Assembly (NCBI GenBank): GCA_905220665.1
Contig: CAJNAR010000195.1
Coordinates: forward strand, 1 to 64,000
Direction: 5' to 3'
Source of the DNA: Albugo candida
Lineage: Eukaryota; Oomycota; Peronosporomycetes; Albuginales; Albuginaceae
Length of the DNA: 64,000 nucleotides
How positions within the stretch are numbered: position 1 is the stretch's first letter; every line of letters starts with the position of its first letter. Under the pieces are notes generated by a model. The model saw only the letters and a list, made by a program, of their open reading frames with translations. It was not told where the DNA came from and made no database searches. Below, one piece after another: positions 33,048 through 41,792 of this stretch. Position numbers and translations under genes: made by a program.

Positions 33048-34461
33048 GCTGAAGTGGACCAGTAATCAACCTCATTTCACCCTCTTGTTGTGAGAGGTGA
33101 AGTGTTGTGTGCTCCTCTGGAAAAAAGCTGAGATTGACGGAAAGCTCAGCGATGTCACCATGGAGAAGTCCACGCCATCTACCTCCAAACCATTGCGACC
33201 AACACTTTATGCCAACGTCGGAGCGGAAGAAGGATATGATCACATTGGTTGGAAGTAAACGACAATGATGACCCGGAATCCAGATCACTGGTCCATCGGT
33301 GAGATATTGGATCCAGTGGTCGTTGGTGTAGAATGTCGGAGCAGTACACATGAATAAAAGTTCCAACAACGCGAGGGCTTTCGTTGCTCGAGTCAAACCG
33401 ATAACGATGTCCGGCACTGACGTCCACCACGACATTACTTTCTCGAACAGAACAGATCGCTTGGAGGGAACTTTTCCACCAACGTGGCGACTCCATCGCG
33501 TCGCAAACGTAACATCTTCGCCGAGATTGTGAGTTGCAAAAACGCGATTTATCATAAGTAGATGAGCCACTTCATCCAAAGCTTTATCATTCGACTCCAT
33601 ACACGAAAGTAGCACACCATTCATCGTGATCGGATGATCAAGTGCCGCTCGGATGATTTTGTCCGGATTTGTGCAGAACTGGATTAGCGTCCGCACATGA
33701 GGGATGCAAGAATCCGCTTGAACCAGCTTGTCCGGTCGGAGTGAGTGAAGGGCATTTTTCGAATCGATTTCCATCAGCTCCCCTATTTCACCAACTCGGG
33801 TTGGTCGTTCCGATTTCTCGATTGTTGTATGACGTTTTTGATAAAAGTGTGCCGCCTCTTTCGAGGTGGCCACCTCTTTTGGCATCCGTGCTTTCACGGG
33901 GATGATTTGAACGCGATTGCCATTCTCTGGATTGGCAACCGCTGTTACTTCTTCGATCTCCACCTCCATAGTTGCGAGCACGGAAAAATAGTTACTCGTC
34001 GCTAGTTTTGGAAGCGCAAGAGGTGGTGCTTTGGAGACCATTTGGTCGAACGGCTCCACCCGATTACGTTTTCCACTCGTCCAAGCCAACTTCATGGATA
34101 CATCCCCATCCCGCTCTACCCGTGGTTGGGAGTATGACTGACTGGTCAGTTGGAGGATGGGGGGTGTGGGTTGCAATAAAGCTTGTGCTCCTGGTGGTGT
34201 GATAGTGGGGGAGTGTTGAGCTCCAACGAGATTTGATCGGAGAGCTTCCGGTCGGGTTTCCTCGCTTTCAATTCTTGACTGAGAACTGGCTTCACTACTT
34301 TTTGTGGTGCCACCACGAGCTCCGTTGGCGCGTTTGTTTGTTTTGGTTGCTGGTGTGGTTTTTGTTGCGGTTGATTTTGAATGTGGTTTTGCTTTTTCTT
34401 TTGCTTGTTCGATTGTTGTTGCCGTGCTCCCGTGGTTGATATAGCGCACAAATCCAAGCAA
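33037..34461 (-). CDS. LINE B ORF1, second part (frame b, 474 codons)
   Basis: The frame opens in a Lys/Thr-rich linker and runs through the second conserved ORF1 block: SNYFSVL, TSKEAAHFYQKRHT, RPTRVGEI, LELLFMCTAPTFY, HWIQYLT, then a Trp-rich end. It stops with TAA at 33037-33039, inside the start of ORF2. The start at 34461 is only the first start-like codon; I infer that this is the C-terminal half of ORF1. B' has the same arrangement. An A-rich run (34392-34398 on the plus strand, GAAAAAG on the sense strand) lies in the overlap and is a possible slip site, unproven. Confidence 0.7.
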   Translation of the reverse strand: MLGFVRYINHGSTATTIEQAKEKAKPHSKSTATKTTPATKTNKRANGARGGTTKSSEASSQSRIESEETRPEALRSNLVGAQHSPTITPPGAQALLQPTPPILQLTSQSYSQPRVERDGDVSMKLAWTSGKRNRVEPFDQMVSKAPPLALPKLATSNYFSVLATMEVEIEEVTAVANPENGNRVQIIPVKARMPKEVATSKEAAHFYQKRHTTIEKSERPTRVGEIGELMEIDSKNALHSLRPDKLVQADSCIPHVRTLIQFCTNPDKIIRAALDHPITMNGVLLSCMESNDKALDEVAHLLMINRVFATHNLGEDVTFATRWSRHVGGKVPSKRSVLFEKVMSWWTSVPDIVIGLTRATKALALLELLFMCTAPTFYTNDHWIQYLTDGPVIWIPGHHCRLLPTNVIISFFRSDVGIKCWSQWFGGRWRGLLHGDIAELSVNLSFFPEEHTTLHLSQQEGEMRLITGPLQREC

Positions 34462-35513
34462 TAAGGACCACGTTGACCAAAACGTGGTCGTTCCGTTGGA
34501 ATAGGAGCATTCTTACCCCGTACTGGGTAGAGCTGTTTGTCGTAAGCGATTTGTTCAATCACTTTACCAACTCGAACCAGTTGTTGGGGGCACGTCAAAC
34601 TACCGAAGTAAACTCGCCAAGTCGACATCACCACTGCCTTCGTGGGAATCGTCTCGCGGAAGGTGTCATACACCACTTGACATCCTAGTTGGTGAAGAGC
34701 ACGGAGAATGTTGTTCCGTTCTTCCTCCACGCCTACGCCGAAAACATCGAGGTAGTACTTTGTTTCAAGAGTATCAAACTCCCGAAAAAAGTACTTCTCC
34801 CCAAGGATAGTCACCGGCTGACACTCCAACTGTTGGCAGGCATCCGCTGTGGTGACCATCACTCTGATGTTTCCCCCAGGCATTTTGGACACTTGAGCGA
34901 TTGACCGGCTCTCCAGTAAACTTTCAAAGACCGGATTGCCGTGGTCTCGCATCAGAGAGGATAAAATTTTCCCATTTGGAGTACGGGTCAAGGACTGGCC
35001 CGTCTCCAAGACCATCGGGAAGGTTGCTTTCCGGATTTGGAAAGGTCTTGCTGCTTCCAATTTAGCAGACAAAACCGACCAAGCCGGGTGCTCCCCATCA
35101 GCATATAGCTGCAGGATAACCTCGATATCCGAGGCTTTCGGCTTTGCGAGCTCCACGCGAAATTTCGCCCGAGCTCTAGCCTGGTCCTTACGCAAGGACT
35201 CCTGTGACATGATCAGGTCCGCAAGCGTGGGACTTTTAGTGTCGTCCACACTTGCAGTTGCCTTTGGGTCACCCTGTGACGAGGCAACGACAGTACCGCA
35301 TGTACCACCGGTATCAGATCCGACTCCGGTAGTACCGGTATGAACCTGTACCGTCACACTGGGGGTGGGGGTACTTTCCACGTCATCACACAGGGGTGAT
35401 GACTCATCAACAATCATGCAATCACCCAAGGCTGGGTGACTCATGAGGGTTGCCACGTCACTACAAGTGGACGCTAGCACCCTGGGTTGTGTCGATATGT
35501 CGACTTGAACCAT
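34146..35513 (-). CDS. LINE B ORF1, first part (frame a, 455 codons)
   Basis: It starts at an ATG (MVQVDIS) that aligns with the ORF1 starts of C, E and P. After a Ser/Thr/Pro-rich N-terminus comes the conserved block (about residues 100-360) with KMPGGNIRVMV, FFREFDTL, LGCQVVYDTFRE and MSTWRVYFGS. A Gln/Lys/Asn-rich linker follows, then a stop at 34146. In C the same protein continues without a break to 828 residues. Here the C-terminal half lies in another frame (34461-33037), requiring a net -1 shift within a 316-nt overlap. It probably binds the element RNA; no CCHC knuckle or RRM signature is visible to me. Confidence 0.75.
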   Translation of the reverse strand: MVQVDISTQPRVLASTCSDVATLMSHPALGDCMIVDESSPLCDDVESTPTPSVTVQVHTGTTGVGSDTGGTCGTVVASSQGDPKATASVDDTKSPTLADLIMSQESLRKDQARARAKFRVELAKPKASDIEVILQLYADGEHPAWSVLSAKLEAARPFQIRKATFPMVLETGQSLTRTPNGKILSSLMRDHGNPVFESLLESRSIAQVSKMPGGNIRVMVTTADACQQLECQPVTILGEKYFFREFDTLETKYYLDVFGVGVEEERNNILRALHQLGCQVVYDTFRETIPTKAVVMSTWRVYFGSLTCPQQLVRVGKVIEQIAYDKQLYPVRGKNAPIPTERPRFGQRGPYCLDLCAISTTGARQQQSNKQKKKQNHIQNQPQQKPHQQPKQTNAPTELVVAPQKVVKPVLSQELKARKPDRKLSDQISLELNTPPLSHHQEHKLYCNPHPPSSN

Positions 35514-35606
35514 TGTTTTCGAGAGGAAGGAGTTGAAAAAAGTTGTTTTTTCGAGTTGTTTTTACTAAATTGGCGGGTTACTTAGTAGCCGGCGAATTGA
35601 GAAGTC

Positions 35607-35621
35607 ACAGCGCCAGGCTCA
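35607..35621 (+). repeat. Target duplication of LINE B, right copy
   Basis: Exact 15-bp partner of 28622-28636. Gypsy sequence continues with TATGAGTCGAG. Confidence 0.93.
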
Positions 35622-36286
35622 TATGAGTCGAGTACCCGCTACTATCCTGAAACCTGGTATGGCGAAGGGAGACGTCCGGTCACAGTAGGTGCGAAGCACC
35701 CTACTGGGGAAGAACTAGGTTCTGTGGGGCCATCGGAGGTGGAGGTGAGCAGGGCTTAGCCCCAAAGAGCTCTGTGCCTGCGAGCAGGGATCGTGGATAC
35801 AAGCCAGGCTTTTTAGTCGCAGAGGCGATTGTGAAAGGCTTTCATAAGCCATTGTCGGTTTTGATCGACTCTGGAGCGTCATGCAATAACGCTCGACGTA
35901 GTTTCCTGGAAGGGAGTCAGCAATACGCTGAGGCGCATAAAGCGCATGAGGGGGATTTGATCTCTGATCGCTTAGCAGCTGGTATTCGTATCACCGTGCC
36001 TAAAGTTCCGTTGAACTTATGGTTAAAGTTTTTGGACTTCGACAGCATTGAGCACTGTCTTGTCCTAGATCTATATTCGAGATATGATCTGATTCTAGTT
36101 ATGACCTGGCTTGAACGCCATGAAACATGTATTGATTGGAGGTATAAGACATTAGGCGCAACGCACGTTGTTCCGAACGAAGCTGTGGCGAGTCACGACC
36201 CCACCTTTGCTAGGCAACAGAAGCAGTTTGGGCGCGATCCACTGACAGAGGGGTGTCTGGGTGCTGGACATTGGAGTCTGAGTTAA
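35622..36286 (+). pseudogene. Gypsy aspartic protease region
   Basis: The open part (35774-36286) contains LIDSGAS (active-site D-S/T-G, about 35861-35881) followed by a retropepsin-like fold ending with YDLILVMTWLERHE. The usual G before the second hydrophobic core (LGM) reads V here. The frame ends at 36286. The preceding sequence (35622-35770) has stops. It would process Gag-Pol; this copy is disconnected from gag by LINE B and from RT by stops. Confidence 0.8.
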
Positions 36287-36443
36287 TTAACTCCAATGCT
36301 GACGACAATAGTCCCGAGGGCAGCTCGCTAACTGCTAGTGATACGGCGTGTACTCCGTTGATTAAAAATCATTGTGATAATGAGTCATTGAATGCTGATA
36401 GCATTGGGAACCTACTTCCGGATCATTCTGAGCTGAGCTCTAA

Positions 36444-36720
36444 GGATGTGCGTGGAGTGGCACGTAAAAATTCACAGAGTGGGGTAGGCCGTGATGGCAC
36501 CACACTTAATGTCGGTAATGACATTGTTGGCGAGATGCCGAGTCATCAAGGATGTCATTCTTCTGATGCGCGTGGAGTGTCACGTAAAATTCCACAGAGT
36601 GAAGTCGGCTGAGATGGCACGACACTGAATGTCGGTAATGACATTGTTGCCGAGAAGCCAAGGCATCCAGGGTTATGTCCGGTTGATGCACGTAGAGTGA
36701 CTCGTAAACGTTCACTGGAT
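36444..36720 (+). repeat. 120-bp tandem repeat between protease and RT of the gypsy element
   Basis: Blocks starting GATGTGCGTGGAGTG (36444), GATGCGCGTGGAGTG (36565) and GATGCACGTAGAGTG (36685) give about 2.3 copies with 120-121-bp period. In the pol frame each unit would be 40 residues (for example DARGVSRKIPQSE). Stretch 36721-37328 is decayed pol linker in which I see no defined domain. Confidence 0.8.
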
Positions 36721-37328
36721 GATGAGCTCGAGTTATCTGACTCTTCATCGGATGTCGTTCGGGACATCGGCTATCGTATAGAGAAAATTAAGGTTGCAGA
36801 ACAACCTGCCCTTGAAAACAGATTTTCCTGCTTCTATGAGGTGTATGGTCTCCAAAGATGGACGGCAACGGCGCCAGATGGCGGTTGCTAGACGCAAATC
36901 ATCTGTTATGTCGCAGAGTGATGCCATCAACTAGCTGTACACAATTGTGAATAGACTGACGGGCTCAGTTTGATGGTCAAATCGGCCTTATGACTCTCCC
37001 ATCGTTGAACGTGCTGTTAGAGCTGTATGAATGTCGCATTTTGTGTTTGGAAATGCCTTAAAGGTTGGTGACTTATCCGAAGTAGTGGTCATTCGACCCG
37101 ATGTTGAGTTGAACTCATCCTCTCTAATGGATGAATCCGTTCTTGAGGAAAAGAATTCTGCACTTTCGTGCCAGTAGTAGATCAGCGATCCTGAAAGATC
37201 CTATGGATCCGTACTATCCTTTGGTTACGGAATTTCATGACGTGGTATGTCGTAATCCTCCGTCCGTCTAACCTTCCTGATAGAGGTGCTCGTCATTAAA
37301 TTGACTTGGCTCCGTAACTAAATACTGC

Positions 37329-38136
37329 GTGAAACGGCGGTGGCCATTTCCCAAAAAACAGTGTGACGTCATTGACGAGTTCTTTCGTGCAAAGCACGCG
37401 ACTCGAATGGTGCGTGAGAGTAAATCTCCTCATCCCACGCCAACATTTTGTGTAAGAAAGCCCAATGGTAAGTGGCGCATTGTCCACGCTTACAATACGA
37501 TATATGCAGCCACCATTCCGGCTCAGACGCCATTTTTTAGTAAGAATGTGCTTCAGAACGCTATGGTAGGGTGTACCATGTTCAGTGCACTTGACTTAGT
37601 CGATGGTTATTACCAATTGCTCATGCGAACTGGTGACATACGACTCACCGCATTTAGTACTCCGAGTGGTATGTTATTGGAGTGGCTTGCCATGCCCCAA
37701 GGGCTATCCTATGCTCCGGCTACGTTCAATCGTCTGGTTACGCAACTGTTCCGACCTCAGTCGGGCCATGAACGGTCGGTCTGATGTGGTAAATCACGCT
37801 GACCATTTACCAGCTGTGCTCGGGTGCATGCGCACGAACAAGTGGTATGTTAACGCCTCGAAAGGAAGCTTTGGTGCGGGAAAGATTCCCTTCTTAGGGT
37901 GCTTCATCTGGGAGCGAGGCCTTCGAGCGGGTCCCGCTACGGTGAAAGCCATAGTCGATTGGCCGAATCCTAAGAACCAAAATAATTTGCGGAAGTGGCT
38001 TGGGCTCGCCAACTACTTGCATAAGTACAGCGAGAGTTACGCTGATATGGCTCGTCCGTTGTCTCATCTCGTTAAGAAGGATGTGGAATGGTGCTGGACT
38101 AGCACACAGAACGCTGGTTTTGAGGCAGTTAAGTAG
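37329..38136 (+). pseudogene. Gypsy reverse transcriptase, catalytic box missing
   Basis: Frame 37329-37784 carries SKSPHPTPTFCVRKPNG, KWRIVHAYNTI, SALDLVDGYYQ (first catalytic Asp) and MPQGLSYAPATFNRL. The frame then changes to that of 37785-38136, which has HADHLPAVLGCM, IPFLGCFI and KWLGLANYLHKYSESYADM. The YxDD segment that should lie between FRPQ and NHADHL is absent, so a small deletion removed the active site. Non-functional. Confidence 0.85.
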
Positions 38137-38151
38137 AGTCTCCTTCATGCC

Positions 38152-38577
38152 CCGGTCCTGGCTTTGCCAGACCCTGAGCGATCATTCAATGTCGTCTGTG
38201 ACGCATCTGACTTTGCCATCGGTTGTACTCTACTTCAAGTAGATACCGATGGTCATGAGCGTGTTTTCGCGTATGAATCACACCAGCTCAAGGCTGCAGA
38301 GAGGAACTACCCAGTTCATGACAAAGCGTTACTTGCAATGAAGTATGCTCTGTTCAAATTCAGAGTTCATCTGCTAGGCTCCAGGCCTTAAGTGATTTAC
38401 AAGGATCATGCGTCATTATGCACTGCGACTCAGTCATCTCATCTCTCTCAGAGAATGGCTCGTTGCCTTTCATTCTTTGCCGAATACAACTTAGAGGTGA
38501 AGTATAGGCCTGGTAAGCAAAATGCTCCGGCCGATGCGTTGTCCTGCAGGCCTGACTATGAGCTTTATCATGTTACT
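38152..38577 (+). pseudogene. Gypsy RNase H domain
   Basis: Readable from LALPDPERSFNVVCDASDFAIG (first catalytic Asp) through NYPVHDKALLAMKYAL to YKDHASL and RPGKQNAPADALS. At the usual DKELLA position the Glu codon reads Ala (DKALLA), so an active-site acid is lost. A TAA at about 38389 interrupts it before the third acidic position. It would degrade RNA of the hybrid in an intact element. Confidence 0.82.
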
Positions 38578-39945
38578 ACACTGTCGTCTTCAATCACTGA
38601 CTTAATCTTTGGGGCTTATGCCAAGGATAAACAGTGTGTAGCATTGCTACGTGCGCTTGGAAGCGAGGAATTTAAAGACTCAGACATAGAATTGTCGGGA
38701 CGATTACGTGCGATGCTACATCATTATTCCATCGATCAAGGCCTGTTGTGCTACTGGACGGTTGTGGAGAATAGACCTCGCATCGTTGTCCCTCATGATG
38801 AGGAGTTGAAGTATCGAATCCGGTATGAGGCACATGATACTGCGTTGAGTGGTCATCTCGGTCGTGAGAAGACCTATAGCTCGGTGAGCCAATACTAATG
38901 GTGGTTAAAAAGATATAAATGGGTAGGTACGTACATGTGAAATGTGTCAACGGGTTAAACCCTCAGCGCATGCGGCTGCGCGGCTAGCTAGTTTACCAAT
39001 ACCCACAATGTGTTGGGATTCCATTAGTATGGATTTCGTGTTTGGCCTACCCAAAGATTCGGAAGGCAATACGGGTATTGTGGTCTTTGTTGAACGTTTG
39101 AGCAAGATGGATGATTTAGCGGCTGTATCGAACTCCATCGATGGTGCAGGTACAGCTGCTGTGTTTATCGATCGAGTGTTCCGTCAACACGGTTTGCCTG
39201 TGGCAATTATCTCTGATAGAGATCCTCGCTTCACGGGGCAGTTTTGGAAATACATCTTCAAGGTGCTTGGCACCCGAGTGGATATGCTCACCGCGGATCA
39301 TCCGCAGACCGATGGTGAAACTGAGCGAGTTGATCGCTTTGTTGGTGATATCTTACGAAGCATTTGCGCTGATACGCCTTGGAGTTGAAGCTCTATGCTC
39401 CCTGTGCTTGAGTTTGCTTTAAACAACTCTGTTCATGCCTCTACCGGCTAAACTCCGTTCTACGTGGACGGACTCACCCATCCTCGCGTTCCGTTAACGC
39501 TATCACTACGTGGTTCAGAGCTTAGTGGGGGAGAGATGGCCGATCGGCTTGCTGATGTAAGATCTGCTACTGTTAAAAAACAAATTCATGAGTTTCTCGC
39601 AACGCGAGTGAATTTCTTACGACATGTGCGTAACGCAATGGCTCAAAGCGAACACCGATAAAAAAAACAAGCTGATGCTAAACGCAGAAGTTGTATTGAT
39701 AGTTACGCGGCCGGAGACCAGGTATTACCTCATTACTAAAAACCTACATGCAAATGTAGTGTCCGCTGTCTTCAAGACAAAGTTGCGGCCACGCTGCATT
39801 GGGCCATTCACGGTCATGGCGAAGAAGGGCCTTGCTTACACGCTCAACCTTCAGCGCAAATTGCGCACACATCCTTTGTTTTACGTTGGCTTTCTTAAGC
39901 CCTCTCGGGATTCTTCCCATGTGAATCTGGAGGCGCTGGACCCAT
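38578..39945 (+). pseudogene. Gypsy integrase
   Basis: The H2C2 zinc-binding part is recognisable (HDTALSGHLG near 38830-38860 and CEMC at 38936-38947) but is cut by a TAA near 38896. The catalytic core keeps all three acids: SMDFVFG (about 39030), ISDRDPRF (about 39210) and DGETERV (about 39310), followed by a TGA at 39386. A C-terminal GPFTV-type fold (LRPRCIGPFTV and HPLFYVGFLKP, 39783-39900) follows in another frame. It is decayed but domain order is normal. Confidence 0.85.
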
Positions 39946-39966
39946 AGGAGGTGGCCGTGCCACGTA

Positions 39967-40353
39967 TTGCTGCATCCTCAACAGGATATCCAGCTTCCCA
40001 TCCACGCGAGATTGAACCTATCCCCGGGCTCGTACCCGGTTCTCAACCGATTCCAGACGTACCACACGCTCGCGAAAGCGTTGCACCTCGTGCTTCTGCT
40101 CTTTAATGGTCTGGCAGAGATCATCATGGGTCTACTCGATAGGCAAGGAAATCGCCATTTCCATGTGGAGAGAATTCTAAAGCGACGTCGTCGAAATGAA
40201 CAGAACCAGTACTTGGTGAATGGCGGGGGGTATCCTGACTCCGAGAACTCCTGGGAGTTTGAAACCCCACTGCGGCACGATTGCCCCTATGCCGTGGACG
40301 TTTTTGAACGCCGTGAGCAGGGCCCACCTGTAGCAGGTCACGCTTCGCACTAA
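39967..40353 (+). pseudogene. Gypsy integrase-associated chromodomain
   Basis: The frame contains HFHVERILKRRRR, then YLVNGGGYPDSENSWEFE and a DCPYAVDVFE end (about 40140-40320). This has the shape of a chromodomain at the end of chromovirus integrases, with the expected V-W-K-G core reading VNGGG here. In intact relatives it directs integration to modified histones. Here it is separated from the integrase by stops. Confidence 0.85.
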
Positions 40354-40750
40354 TTGGTGCGGGTTTGGGAGGTCTCACTGTCATATCATGACTGGATCCC
40401 GTGGCTGCCACAACCGAAGCATTGGTGTGCAATGAAGCGTCGGGTATCATTACATGTGAATGTCGATACAAGAAACTCAATCGGCTTTTGGCCTTCAACT
40501 TCGCGAAGTCATAGCGCAGTTTGCGTTCCAAACTTACATCGGCTACATCGCCACTTGCTCCAATAGCGTCTATACTGTGCAATCGACGCACGTGCTGCGC
40601 CAGTGCACAAAAGCTTCGTTATCAATATCCGACTCCCCTTGGTAAAGGAGGATAGGAACGGTCCTCAATGAGTCTACAGAGGCCCCCCGTTCTTGATCCT
40701 TTAATCTTGCTAAAGTATTGATCCATGGGTATGACTTGTGGCGTCAGATT

Positions 40751-41212
40751 TCACTCACGTAGAGCTTGACGTGTCGTCACTTCTTGATGCGTCGTTGCCT
40801 CGGGTTTTAGGATCCATCCTTCCAGTGATCGACCTGCGACTTGTCTAAGTCTTTCATCATTACTAGGTGGCGGATAATATCCGTGTCTTGCCTGCAAAGA
40901 TGGCAGGATCCTGGATCTTGTGAGAGTACTTTCATCTGTCAAGATGTCGTATATCTGTTGCTCATCGAGCGGGTTGGTGATAATGGCCTATGGCGTGCTG
41001 ATATCGCTATATTCGACGAAGGGATTTGGTGCGGGGCGGGGCTTTGATTCTGGTATAAGTGTGTCGGGAACCGTCCCTTCTTCCGCATGGACACTGGTAT
41101 CACTGCTACTGTATTCCATCCACTCACCGGACTCGCCGTACGAGGAAAGAGCCTTAGGCTCGTTGAATGGCGCCGCGATGGTGTTTGATGCTTTGGACAA
41201 CCGTGAGGTCAA
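40751..41212 (-). pseudogene. Antisense reading frame between pol and 3' LTR
   Basis: The minus strand stays in one frame from 41212 to 40751 (about 154 codons) with a single TAG at 40988-40990. It contains SYGESGEWMEYSSSD and LPSLQARHGYYPPPSNDERL. A further minus-strand frame (40591-40124) begins with a helical-looking LERKLRYDFAKLKAKSRL. I do not recognise a family. Some gypsy lineages carry antisense genes here, so a decayed accessory gene is possible, but the frame could be chance. On the plus strand 40354-41277 I see no domain. Confidence 0.35.
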
Positions 41213-41277
41213 GCGTACGCAGCACGTTCTCTTCGAGATAAAATGATTCGATTGACGTTTTGTGACAACGTCAGTCT

Positions 41278-41289
41278 GGTGGGGGAGGG
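41278..41289 (+). promoter_or_regulatory. Polypurine tract
   Basis: GGTGGGGGAGGG lies directly before the 3' LTR, with one T, as expected for the plus-strand primer of an LTR element. Confidence 0.8.
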
Positions 41290-41679
41290 TGTAACGGGGT
41301 TACACGTCGGTTAGTAACCGTTATGCAGTGTGGTACACATTTGGGACGCTTTGGGTTATTTACTTTAGGAGCTGACGCGTGTCACCCACCGGATATTGGT
41401 ACCTAGGTTAGGTACGTTTAGAGTACCGCACTCTCCGAGATAATAAAAAATAAAGAACAGTTCCCCTTTAGATCAGTTAGAGACACGTGCCTGCTTCAGG
41501 TGTCTCAGATCTTGTGTACTTTGTGCTGTGTTGTCCATTTCCGGAATCGTTAGGTCCCTTGAACAAGGACCTTAAGCTTCATAGCTTTCTGACTCGTTGA
41601 TTCTAGTTATTTAAAGAACTAAGTTGCTCGTTGATCAGATAGCATTCCTGTGGCAAGGAGCTAGAGTAGCCCCGCTATA
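41290..41679 (+). repeat. 3' LTR
   Basis: A 390-bp partner of 27229-27616, starting TGTAACG and ending GCTATA. In the first 50 bp alone about eight positions differ from the 5' LTR, which supports an old insertion. Confidence 0.93.
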
Positions 41680-41792
41680 CTAAATGCCTAGATTATAATA
41701 AACAACATATAATACATGCAGATGTGGCTTGAAAAGTCACAAATAGTAAACTTGGTGCGGCTGAAGACGGTTGAGTAGACTAGCCCCTCGAC

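Larger units (their letters stand above)
28637..35606 (-). mobile_element. LINE B, full-length (family I), inserted in the gypsy element
   Basis: This 6970-bp minus-strand element has a 5' UTR of about 93 bp, two-frame ORF1 (35513-33037), ORF2 (33047-28956) and a 319-bp 3' UTR ending in the conserved terminus without poly(A). A perfect 15-bp duplication and near identity to B' mark it as a young insertion in an old host element. Confidence 0.95.
27229..41679 (+). mobile_element. Ty3/gypsy chromovirus-type LTR retrotransposon, decayed, split by LINE B
   Basis: The element has two related LTRs (27229-27616 and 41290-41679) starting TG, a primer-binding site, gag, protease, RT, RNase H, integrase, chromodomain and a polypurine tract. 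A degenerate 5-bp duplication (TTGAA/CTAAA) matches the interrupted LINE E sequence. Without the 6970-bp LINE B and its duplication, the element would be about 7.5 kb. The LTRs differ at many positions and every coding domain carries stops or losses, so it is an old, inactive copy. Confidence 0.93.
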
